From the NCBI GenBank assembly GCA_013214025.1, contig JABSRN010000057.1, forward strand, positions 1 through 64,000: a stretch of DNA of 64,000 nt. Reading direction: 5' to 3'. Shown here piece after piece: positions 37,999 through 45,553 of the stretch. The notes under the pieces were generated by a model. That model did no database searches. It was not told where the DNA came from and saw only the letters and a program-made list of their open reading frames with translations. Every line of letters begins with the position of its first letter. The first letter of the stretch is position 1. The stretch is from Polyangiaceae bacterium (lineage in GTDB: Bacteria; Myxococcota_A; Polyangia; Polyangiales; Polyangiaceae). The translations under genes were made by a program, and so were the position numbers.

Positions 37999-39021
37999 GT
38001 GGTGCCTTTCCGATTCGTGGGGTCAGCTCTCCTGCTGGCGGCTGCACTCTCCTGTTGCAGTTCTGAGCCTGATGTCGGTGGTTCGAAGCTTTTCGGCGCT
38101 GGTAGCACCGACGGCAGCACCGCGCGCCCGCCGCCGGCAGACGTACGCAGCTTCGTCGATAGCGAAAGCTCTACGCCCACGGGATCCCAGCCCGGCGACG
38201 GCTGCACCAAGGTGGACTTCCTGTTCGTGATCGACCGTTCCGGGTCCATGACGGATTTTCAGAACCGACTGAACACCGCGTTCCCTGGCTTCATCAATGC
38301 CATCCTTGAGCAAGTCCCGGGCACGGGGCACCACATCATGGTCGTGGACTCCGACGGCTGCGAAAACACCGCTCTACTCGACTGTGCTCCCGACGATGCA
38401 ATGGCAGATTGTCCGGGTTACCCCGTCGACGAATGTACGGCCGCCGATTATTCCGGCTGCGGCGATCTGCTCGGCGGCGGAATCGTGCTGGATCCGAGGG
38501 GCGACAGCTGCGGCTTTCCCGAGGGGCGCCGCTACCTAACGACCGACGACGAAAATCTCAGCGATATTTTTCAATGCGTCGCAGCAGTCGGAGCCGACGG
38601 CAGTCCCTTTGAGCTCCCTTTCACCTCAATGGTCAAAGCCCTCAGCCCCGAGTTAGTCCAAGCCGGGGGATGCGCCGAAGGCTTTCTCCGCGACGACGCC
38701 CTGCTAGTGGTCACGGTCGTTAGCGACGACGAACCCTTTGCGCTCACCGACGACGATGCGCTCAACGGAGATCCGCTCGCTTGGTACGACAGCGTCGTGG
38801 CTGCGAAAAACGGCTCCGTCGACGACGTCGTGATGATCGGCTTTGTCCGTACGGGGGCCATCTGTGAAGCGAGCGCCCTCTTCGTGGAGTTCATTGAGCT
38901 CTTTGATGAGCAAGGAGAGCTGGAAGAGGTGTGCGGTCTGGACTACGCCGATGCGTTCGCGAGCGCCGTGGAACGAGTCTCCATCGCCTGCGCCAAGTTC
39001 GACCCCGCCCGTTTCGAATAG
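37999..39021 (+). CDS. VWA-domain lipoprotein
   Basis: 340 residues starting with GTG (a second GTG follows at 38002). The signal runs LLLAAALSCCSS and gives a lipobox at SCC. A Ser/Thr/Pro tether leads into a von Willebrand factor A domain: VDFLFVIDRSGSMTDF carries the DxSxS metal site near residue 80, followed by FINAILEQVPGTGHHIMVVD. The domain has many additional Cys (CENTALLDCAPDD, CTAADYSGCGDLL), indicating extracytoplasmic disulfides. The VVSDDEPFALTDDDA stretch corresponds to later VWA strands. Likely a surface adhesion or protein-binding lipoprotein. Confidence 0.85.
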   Translation: MVPFRFVGSALLLAAALSCCSSEPDVGGSKLFGAGSTDGSTARPPPADVRSFVDSESSTPTGSQPGDGCTKVDFLFVIDRSGSMTDFQNRLNTAFPGFINAILEQVPGTGHHIMVVDSDGCENTALLDCAPDDAMADCPGYPVDECTAADYSGCGDLLGGGIVLDPRGDSCGFPEGRRYLTTDDENLSDIFQCVAAVGADGSPFELPFTSMVKALSPELVQAGGCAEGFLRDDALLVVTVVSDDEPFALTDDDALNGDPLAWYDSVVAAKNGSVDDVVMIGFVRTGAICEASALFVEFIELFDEQGELEEVCGLDYADAFASAVERVSIACAKFDPARFE

Positions 39022-39057
39022 CTCTGAGCTTCCAGTCACTATCCACGTCCAGTAATT

Positions 39058-39780
39058 CTATTTGCAAAGTCCCATCGCGCGAATCTGTAGCGAAGCTTGC
39101 GGCGCCCAACCCCGATTGGCGATGGGGCTGGCCGGGCTCGGATGTAGCACCGTGCCGATTTTAACGTCCATGCCCTCCAGAGCGCTGGCCGCCTTGCCTT
39201 CGGCAAACTTACCGATCCCAATGACCCACTCGGGCGACAGCGTTTTGATGACGGACCGAAGATGATGATCGCAAGCCTCTTGAATAATGCCTTGCTGCTT
39301 CTTGTTGAGCTTGTCTGGCGTGCGATTTTTGCCGCTCTCTTCCATGAACACTAGGGGGCAATAGTTGGTGATGAATGCCGACTTGAAAAACTTCTCGGGC
39401 TTTCCGTAGTGGTCGGAGATCGCTCCCCACACTCGATCACCGCTGATTTCTTTTCGTTCGCAGGCAAAACCCTGGATGGGACGCTTGGGGTGTTCCAGCT
39501 CGGGTTTTGCGACGGGCTTTTCGATGCCCATCCAATCTCGCACCCAGCGGATCGTGCCGAAGGGCACCCCCGTCTGGGCCATGCCGTAGGGCCCTGGGTT
39601 CATGCCTAGGTAAACGACCCGCTTCTTGGACGCACCGTACTTTCGGAGGTACTCGCGGTGAGGTCGGCTGGCGTACTCCAGCGGGTTGTACACATGAGTC
39701 ACCGGCGCGACCGGCTGGATCGATTCTAGATCCCGGCACAATTTACGAGCGGCACGCCACAACGTCACATCGATTGCCAT
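39058..39780 (-). CDS. Single-strand-selective uracil-DNA glycosylase (SMUG1 family)
   Basis: Removes uracil and some oxidised pyrimidines from DNA. 240 residues. Family 3 UDG signatures: VVYLGMNPGPYGMAQTGVPFG (active-site water loop GMNPGP at 59-64) and LHPSPASPIANRGW near the C-terminus (the His-Pro-Ser intercalating loop). NPLEYASRPHREYL near the start is the typical SMUG1 opening. The conserved Asn61 is the expected catalytic residue of this family. The gene stands alone, convergent with the VWA gene. Confidence 0.92.
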   Translation of the reverse strand: MAIDVTLWRAARKLCRDLESIQPVAPVTHVYNPLEYASRPHREYLRKYGASKKRVVYLGMNPGPYGMAQTGVPFGTIRWVRDWMGIEKPVAKPELEHPKRPIQGFACERKEISGDRVWGAISDHYGKPEKFFKSAFITNYCPLVFMEESGKNRTPDKLNKKQQGIIQEACDHHLRSVIKTLSPEWVIGIGKFAEGKAASALEGMDVKIGTVLHPSPASPIANRGWAPQASLQIRAMGLCK

Positions 39781-39886
39781 GCCCCGGTGCTAGCGCCCTG
39801 GGCATGGCGAGTCGAACGAATAGTGACCCCTCGCAACCGCTCAGAAGCGATTTCGATAATCGACGCCGGAGGCCGTAGGTCGAGAC

Positions 39887-40858
39887 TCAGCTCATTGCCG
39901 CATCGTCGAGGCGGCGCGACTCCAAATAGAAATCGTAACAGTGGTCGCGGTTCTCATCATCCCCACGCTGGCGCATGGCAGCGCGCGGGTGTTGATTCAA
40001 GTAACCGGAGATGCCGTAGATGTCATTGAAGCCCCATTCGATCGTTTCTCGGAGAGGAACCATCTGCTCCTGAATGACCTTGTAGATGGGTCGCACATCG
40101 AACTTGGGGTTCTTGAGAAAGTTCAGCAGCAGCTCGAGATTGCAGTTGCCTGCACCGCGACCGATCCCGTTCACCGTTGCGTCCAATAGATTGACGCCAT
40201 CGATGATGGCCTGCTGCGTATTGGAGAACGCGAGCTGCTGGTTATTGTGCCCGTGAAAGCCCAACGGTTTGTTGGGCGCGTACTTCTTGTAGAGCTCCAC
40301 GTAGGAAGTGACTTGCTCAGAATAGAAGGCGCCGTAGCTGTCCACCAAATAGAGATAATCCAGCTGCGCCACTTCGTTGGTTTCCTCAAGGCCTTCTGCC
40401 AAATCGCGCTCGATAGCGGCCGAAGGAGCCATGATGTTCAAGGTGGTCTCGTACCCGAGCTCCTTGCAGGTCTTCACGACATCGATGCCCTTGTTGATGT
40501 CGGCCACATAGGAAGCCACACGGATCATGTCGAACGGAGTTTGGTCGATGGGCTTGAGCGCCTTGAGATCGATTCTGCCGATGTCAAACATCACGGCGAT
40601 CTTGGGTCGGTGCTCGCATTCATGGGAGTCGATGACTTCGCGAATCACGTCGTCGTCGCAAAAGTTCCACACGCCCCATTTGTCTCGGGGGTAGCTATCA
40701 CTGTCCGCCAGCTTCTTGCCGATCTCGAAATAATCCACCCCGGAGTCACACGCGGCGGCGTACACGGCCTTCACAAAGGTCTCGCTGAACTGATAATTGT
40801 TGATCAGCCCACCGTCGCGGATGGTGCAATCTAGGACCTTGATTTCTTTGCGATACAT
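39887..40858 (-). CDS. DRE-TIM metallolyase / HMGL-like aldolase
   Basis: 323 residues. The opening VLDCTIRDGGLINNYQF has the DxTxRDGG motif of 4-hydroxy-2-oxovalerate aldolase and related DRE-TIM enzymes, where the Asp and Arg bind metal and substrate. Later blocks are LDYLYLVDSYGAFY (barrel strand), LGFHGHNNQQLAFSN (the HxH metal ligands) and DATVNGIGRGAGNCNLELLL. No acetaldehyde dehydrogenase gene accompanies it, so meta-cleavage degradation is unlikely. A role in making a specialised oxo acid is possible; the substrate is unknown. Confidence 0.8.
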   Translation of the reverse strand: MYRKEIKVLDCTIRDGGLINNYQFSETFVKAVYAAACDSGVDYFEIGKKLADSDSYPRDKWGVWNFCDDDVIREVIDSHECEHRPKIAVMFDIGRIDLKALKPIDQTPFDMIRVASYVADINKGIDVVKTCKELGYETTLNIMAPSAAIERDLAEGLEETNEVAQLDYLYLVDSYGAFYSEQVTSYVELYKKYAPNKPLGFHGHNNQQLAFSNTQQAIIDGVNLLDATVNGIGRGAGNCNLELLLNFLKNPKFDVRPIYKVIQEQMVPLRETIEWGFNDIYGISGYLNQHPRAAMRQRGDDENRDHCYDFYLESRRLDDAAMS

Positions 40859-40997
40859 TTACTAATTCCTACGACTTTCGCCCCCACTGGCTGCGATGGG
40901 CGAGCATGCTACAGCACCTCAAGCTTGCCAAGCCCAAGAGCCGGACTCCGCTGCCGCCCGCCATAGATAAGGCCGCGGGGCCAGAACCCGTTGAATT

Positions 40998-42341
40998 TTA
41001 CGGTGTCCGCGGTAGGGACGGAATCTTTCCCTCTGCCAGGCTGGAGCGCGCCGCGTCGAGGCGTTGGGTCATTTCTTCCGGTAGCAGCTCCAGCGCGTCC
41101 GCGGCTGTCAGCGCGGCGCGGTAACGCTTCTCCGCTTCCGCCGGATCCACCTGAGAAAGGGAGTCGGCCTGCTTCAGCAGCCGGCTGACCGCCAGCCAGT
41201 CTGGGGCTTGGCTCAGCTGAGCTGCCGGAGCTGTAGCGGGCACCTTGGCGGGAGTCGCGACGACGCCTTCCTTGCCCGTCGAATCTACCTGTGGCTCCGC
41301 GGGTCGGGTCGATGGGACTGGACTGATCTGTAATGTGGACTCCACTAGGTAGAGCCCCAGCAGTGCGAGCGCCATCCCGACGGCTGCGAGAATCGGCAGA
41401 GCTCGGGATACAGCGGGGGCGGCGGCAATCGAGTGCTCCAAATTGGGAATCGAGCTAAAACCATCGCTCACAGCCCGGGCCCGAGGCGACGCAGGCACGG
41501 TCTCCAACTGGTTGATCACCGCTGTGGTCGGCGCCGATCGCGATGCCTCATCAATCGCCAATGGACGAGCCGGCACCGTCGACAATTGGGCGAGCATAGA
41601 GACATCGCTCTTGTTCTCGCTCGCGCTCACTGCCCAGCCACAATGGGAAGCCGGAACATTGAAGACAGCGACATGCTCCATGGATTCGTCTGCAATGCGG
41701 CGCTCCAAGTAATCGCTTAGGTCGCCCAGCATGACCTGCCTTTTTCCAGCGACGTCCGCACCACCACCGAAGGCGTCCAGCAATGCTCGACCCAACAGGG
41801 AGTGGCGTGGGCGCAGAGCCTCTGGGAAATCCGCTCCGATTTCGATCTCGCGCCACACACCCAGCAGGCTGACGTCGGCAGTTTTCGCATAGTCCGCCAA
41901 CTGACGCCGTAACTCTCTCGGCTCCGCGCCATCCAGACGGGTCGCACAGAGATCCGCCACTAACAGCGAGCGTGGGCACGTGCAATCGCCGAGAATCTCG
42001 AACAGTTTCTCGGCGCTCATGCTGTTGCGCGGCAGCTCGGAAGCTGTCGCGTCCGCACCCGGGAGGTACAAGTCACCGTCGGCGTCCGGCATCACTTGGC
42101 CACTAAAGAAAATTAGACGAAGATCGTCCCGCGAGGAATCGCCCCCAAACTCCAAGAGAGCTCCGCGCAGCTCCTGGTCGCTTGGATCCAACAGCTCGCG
42201 TACGTCCGCAAATCCGCCAATTTGTGGCGCTCGTAGGCACGACGCTAGCTCACGAGCATCGCTATGGGACGTTCCGAGATTGTCGATCCGCTCGTCTTTA
42301 TAGTGCGCAGTACCAATGACTAGGGCGACACGCCTTCCCAT
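40998..42341 (-). CDS. Membrane-anchored caspase-fold protein lacking the catalytic His
   Basis: 447 residues. Residues 1-235 have a caspase (C14) fold: RVALVIGTAHYKDERIDNLGTSHSDARELAS opens as in metacaspases. The catalytic-His strand reads LRLIFFSGQVMPDADGDLYLPG with Gln82 where the family has SGHG. The second strand reads LLVADLCATRL, keeping Cys132. With His gone, proteolysis is unlikely. A Ser/Pro-rich linker, one membrane helix (LPILAAVGMALALLGLYLVE, near residues 305-325) and a helical C-terminal tail follow. The ATG has TTGAGG eight bases upstream. Confidence 0.85.
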   Translation of the reverse strand: MGRRVALVIGTAHYKDERIDNLGTSHSDARELASCLRAPQIGGFADVRELLDPSDQELRGALLEFGGDSSRDDLRLIFFSGQVMPDADGDLYLPGADATASELPRNSMSAEKLFEILGDCTCPRSLLVADLCATRLDGAEPRELRRQLADYAKTADVSLLGVWREIEIGADFPEALRPRHSLLGRALLDAFGGGADVAGKRQVMLGDLSDYLERRIADESMEHVAVFNVPASHCGWAVSASENKSDVSMLAQLSTVPARPLAIDEASRSAPTTAVINQLETVPASPRARAVSDGFSSIPNLEHSIAAAPAVSRALPILAAVGMALALLGLYLVESTLQISPVPSTRPAEPQVDSTGKEGVVATPAKVPATAPAAQLSQAPDWLAVSRLLKQADSLSQVDPAEAEKRYRAALTAADALELLPEEMTQRLDAARSSLAEGKIPSLPRTP

Positions 42342-42670
42342 CGACAGACCTCAAGTTCCCCCTCAAGTTCATTGTTTCCATGATTACCAAAAACCTAAGA
42401 ATCGATGTTCACACGTTCACTAAATAAAATCGAGACAATGGTCTTCTGATCCGGCGCTTCGTTAACTAGTGCTCCGCAGGACCTGTGCTGGGCGCGCACC
42501 ACGATCCGAAGCACGGCAAAGCCGCGCAGCTCTCAGCCGCGCAGCTCTCAGCCGCGCAGCCTCGTGCCGATCAGTACAGCGGTCCGAACGCCGACGTCGT
42601 CGGCCCCGAGGCCCGAAGCTGAGCTTGGGACCGCAGAGCCTGCTGACAGTTTCCCGCCGCTCAGGGAGCT
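42342..42670. other. Intergenic region upstream of caspase-fold gene
   Basis: 329 bases. The part nearest the caspase-fold gene (42360-42450) is notably AT-rich and probably holds its promoter, though no clear -35/-10 pair could be assigned. The remainder is GC-rich, includes the 15-bp tandem repeat at 42520-42563, and shows no gene. Confidence 0.55.
42520..42563. repeat. 15-bp tandem repeat, about three copies
   Basis: AGCCGCGCAGCTCTC occurs at 42520-42534 and 42535-42549, followed by a third partial copy. It lies downstream of folD and upstream of the caspase-fold gene. Confidence 0.9.
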
Positions 42671-43528
42671 CTATCGGTTCTCTTCACGAGCGGTGGCCGC
42701 CCGCAAGGTGTTGTTCAAGAGCATCGCGATAGTCATGGGGCCGACCCCGCCCGGAACCGGGGTGATGACCCCCACCGTGGATTCGACGTCGGCGAAATCC
42801 ACATCTCCGCAGAGCTTGCCGTTTTCGTCCCGATTCATGCCAACGTCGATCACTGCAGCCCCGGGTTTTACATACTCGCGGCTCACCATCTTCGCGCGGC
42901 CCACCGCTGCGACGAGCACATCAGCCTCTCGACAAACTGCTGCCAGATCTTTGGTGCGCGAATGAGCAATGGTCACCGTCGCGTTGTTGGCAAGCAGCAG
43001 ACTGGCCATGGGTTTTCCGACAATGTTGCTGCGTCCCAACACCACCGCTCGAGCGCCCTCTAGCGCGACCCCCCCCTCCTGGAGTAGTCGGATGCAACCA
43101 CTCGGAGTACAAGGCACAAGCGCACTGCCACCCGACCACAGTCCGCCCACGTTCACCGCGTGAAAGCCGTCCACGTCTTTGGCGGGATCGACAGCCTCAA
43201 GGATGGGGGCCGAGGGCACACCATCAGGCACCGGCAACTGCACAAGGATTCCGTCTACAGAGTCGTCGGCGTTCAATTTTCGAACTAGGGCAAGTAGCTC
43301 TTCGCCGCTAACCGAGGACAGAAGCCGATGAACGTGTCCGTCAATGCCAGCGGCAGCGGCGGCCTTCTCTTTGTTGCGAACGTAAACGGCCGAAGCGGGA
43401 TCTTCCCCCGCCAAAACCACGTGCAAGCCAGGCGCACGGCCGTACTTGGCTCGAAATACGTCGACCCCTTCTTTGACTTCCTCACGGACCTTGAGTGCGA
43501 TCGCCTTGCCGTCCAAAACCTGTGCCAT
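42671..43528 (-). CDS. folD: Methylenetetrahydrofolate dehydrogenase/cyclohydrolase
   Basis: Bifunctional enzyme converting methylene-THF to formyl-THF through methenyl-THF. 285 residues from ATG 43528, which has GGAAGAG upstream; the open frame continues for 63 codons further but is not conserved-looking. Family blocks: DPASAVYVRNKEKAAAAAGI (catalytic Lys in KEKAA), GILVQLPVPDG, DVDGFHAVN, PCTPSGCIRLL, GRSNIVGKPMASLL (NADP-binding), VIDVGMN and TPVPGGVGPMTIAML. It follows lgt by about 100 bp on the same strand. Confidence 0.95.
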   Translation of the reverse strand: MAQVLDGKAIALKVREEVKEGVDVFRAKYGRAPGLHVVLAGEDPASAVYVRNKEKAAAAAGIDGHVHRLLSSVSGEELLALVRKLNADDSVDGILVQLPVPDGVPSAPILEAVDPAKDVDGFHAVNVGGLWSGGSALVPCTPSGCIRLLQEGGVALEGARAVVLGRSNIVGKPMASLLLANNATVTIAHSRTKDLAAVCREADVLVAAVGRAKMVSREYVKPGAAVIDVGMNRDENGKLCGDVDFADVESTVGVITPVPGGVGPMTIAMLLNNTLRAATAREENR

Positions 43529-43629
43529 GGGGTATCTCTTCCTTCGGGTCGTCGCGCCAATTGCGCCCAGCTCAGCTAGCAGAGGCACGGTCCCGCGGCC
43601 AGCCGCGCTGTCGAAGCCGACCTGAAGGC

Positions 43630-44565
43630 CTAGGCTGCCGTTAGGCGCGATTTCGCCCGACCGGCAGCGTGCCGATGGAAAGCCACCGCCAAAAATAGCA
43701 TGATCACGCTGAACCACTGGGAGGTGCTGAGTCCGAGGACCCCACCGCGGTCGTCACTTCTCAGCATCTCAAGTCCGAAACGCCCAAAAGCATACAGCAC
43801 CATGAACATGACAAATACATGTCCGTCGTATCGTTTTCGCTCGCTGCCAAACAAGATGAGCACGGCGGCAATTGCAAACGCGAGCCCCGACTCGTAAATT
43901 TGAGTGGCGTGTACTGCGAGTGAATCCATGAACGCTGAGCCGAGTAAATCGTGTCGGAACTGCCACTCACTCGCCGGACTATTCGCCGGGAAAGACAGGC
44001 CAAAGGGCGAGTTCGTGGTGACACCGAAACAACAGCCGGCGAGCAGGCAACCTAAGCGCCCAAACCCGAGTCCGATGGGAAGCATCATTCCGCCCATGTC
44101 GAGCCCCTTGTAGAGCGGGAAGCGATCCGTGCGAAACAGGTAGGCGGCGCCAAACATTGCGCCGAGGAAGCCGCCGTAAAACGTAAACCCGCCGTTCCAG
44201 AACTTCGCCCAGGCGAAACAGTCAGTTTGCACCGGATGGCACACGGCGGCAGCCTTATCCCACTCTCCCGCATACAGCGGACTCAGGCATTCGGCGCGCG
44301 TGATGGGCCACGAAACAAGAGAAGGATCCGTGCAGAGATGCACATAATCCCAAAAATAGCCGTCCGCCAAGACGTGCAAGACCCGCGAGCCTGCCACACC
44401 TGATATCAGGCACATCAATCCCAGATCGACGATCACATCGGGGTTCTGTCCCAGTCGCCGAGCGCACAGCGCACCCATCGATGTGGCGAACAAGAAACCC
44501 ACCATGAGCAGCACAAAGTAGCTCGGGAAGCCTTGCTCAAACAACGAAAAGAGGCGTCCCTGCAT
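43630..44565 (-). CDS. lgt: Prolipoprotein diacylglyceryl transferase
   Basis: Transfers diacylglycerol from phosphatidylglycerol to the lipobox cysteine of prolipoproteins in the inner membrane. 311 residues from ATG 44565, about seven membrane helices. The family signature appears as LGFGRLGCLLAGCCFGVTTNS, near the GRxGNF position of typical Lgt, and HATQIYESGL is the conserved periplasmic His segment. Periplasmic loops are longer than usual (CTDPSLVSWPITRAEC). It lies 23 bp downstream of lspA, so both lipoprotein-processing steps are co-expressed. Confidence 0.92.
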   Translation of the reverse strand: MQGRLFSLFEQGFPSYFVLLMVGFLFATSMGALCARRLGQNPDVIVDLGLMCLISGVAGSRVLHVLADGYFWDYVHLCTDPSLVSWPITRAECLSPLYAGEWDKAAAVCHPVQTDCFAWAKFWNGGFTFYGGFLGAMFGAAYLFRTDRFPLYKGLDMGGMMLPIGLGFGRLGCLLAGCCFGVTTNSPFGLSFPANSPASEWQFRHDLLGSAFMDSLAVHATQIYESGLAFAIAAVLILFGSERKRYDGHVFVMFMVLYAFGRFGLEMLRSDDRGGVLGLSTSQWFSVIMLFLAVAFHRHAAGRAKSRLTAA

Positions 44566-44588
44566 CTGAACTGACTCCGTGGCGGAAG

Positions 44589-45374
44589 CTACACACCGCC
44601 GGTCGCCGCATCCGGGCCGCGACTCGATGTGATCATATCGATGGCCATCAAGCCGACACCGACGCAAATTGAAATATCCGCGACGTTGAAGGTCGGCCAG
44701 TGATCCGTGACGTGCCAATTGCGTGATGCCAAATTCGCGAGGGCGGCAATGCCCTCGTTCATCAATCTCACCCAATCTGCGCGATAGTCGATGAAGTCCA
44801 CGACGCTGCCCCGCACGATGCGGTCTACGAGATTACCCAGTGCACCGCCCAACACCAACGGCAGCCCCCAGCGCAGCGCTCGCTGAGACGGGTGAATGCG
44901 ATGATAGAGCGAGACGATAAATATCAACGCCGCCATGCTAACGATCAAGAAGAATGGCTTTCGGACAGCCTCGCTGGCGTCCTGAAATAGCCCCCACGCT
45001 CCTCCGCGGTTAAACGCGAGAGAAAACTCGAGGTGATTCTTGACCAACACCGACTCTTCGCCGAGCAGCGTCAAACGGCGCAGCTCGGTGACTGCCCAGG
45101 CCTTACTGGTGACGTCCAGGACCAGAGACACAGCGGCGACAACGCCGAAAAATACGAAACTCGGAGGCACGATCTCTTCGTCCGCGGCAGCCTCGCTATC
45201 GGCGACAGGACTGCCGTCCTCGAGCGCGGACCCTGCGGACTCGGGCACTGGGATCGGAGCGGTCGAGTCGGCTGATTCCGGGGACTCCGGTATCGGCTCA
45301 GTGGGCTCTAGGCTCGGCTCAGTGGGAAGATTGGGCTCCGAAGGCTCCGGCTGGTTTTCTCTATCGGTCATCAA
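44589..45374 (-). CDS. lspA: Signal peptidase II with acidic N-terminal extension
   Basis: Cleaves the signal peptide of diacylated prolipoproteins. 261 residues, about 90 longer than typical. Residues 1-70 are a Pro/Glu/Ser-rich acidic segment (SLEPTEPIPESPESADS), then four membrane helices with the family motifs NRGGAWGLF, GGALGNLVDRI (catalytic Asp) and FNVADISICVG (catalytic Asp). An additional loop of about 20 residues (RADWVRLMNEGIAALANLAS) sits before the last motif. It is first in an lspA-lgt-folD unit. Confidence 0.93.
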   Translation of the reverse strand: MMTDRENQPEPSEPNLPTEPSLEPTEPIPESPESADSTAPIPVPESAGSALEDGSPVADSEAAADEEIVPPSFVFFGVVAAVSLVLDVTSKAWAVTELRRLTLLGEESVLVKNHLEFSLAFNRGGAWGLFQDASEAVRKPFFLIVSMAALIFIVSLYHRIHPSQRALRWGLPLVLGGALGNLVDRIVRGSVVDFIDYRADWVRLMNEGIAALANLASRNWHVTDHWPTFNVADISICVGVGLMAIDMITSSRGPDAATGGV

Positions 45375-45553
45375 ATTTCATGGCTAGCGGCGCGCCAGCG
45401 TCAGGCGCGGAATACGACATCGCGGGGCGCCACGCCAGAAACCACGAGCCGCGGGCCCCAGTACGACCCTCCAGGCCCCCCCAATCACCAATACAAACAA
45501 CCCCTTGAACTCATTCCTTGGCGAATACCGCACGTTTGTTTAGTGTTTCAACC

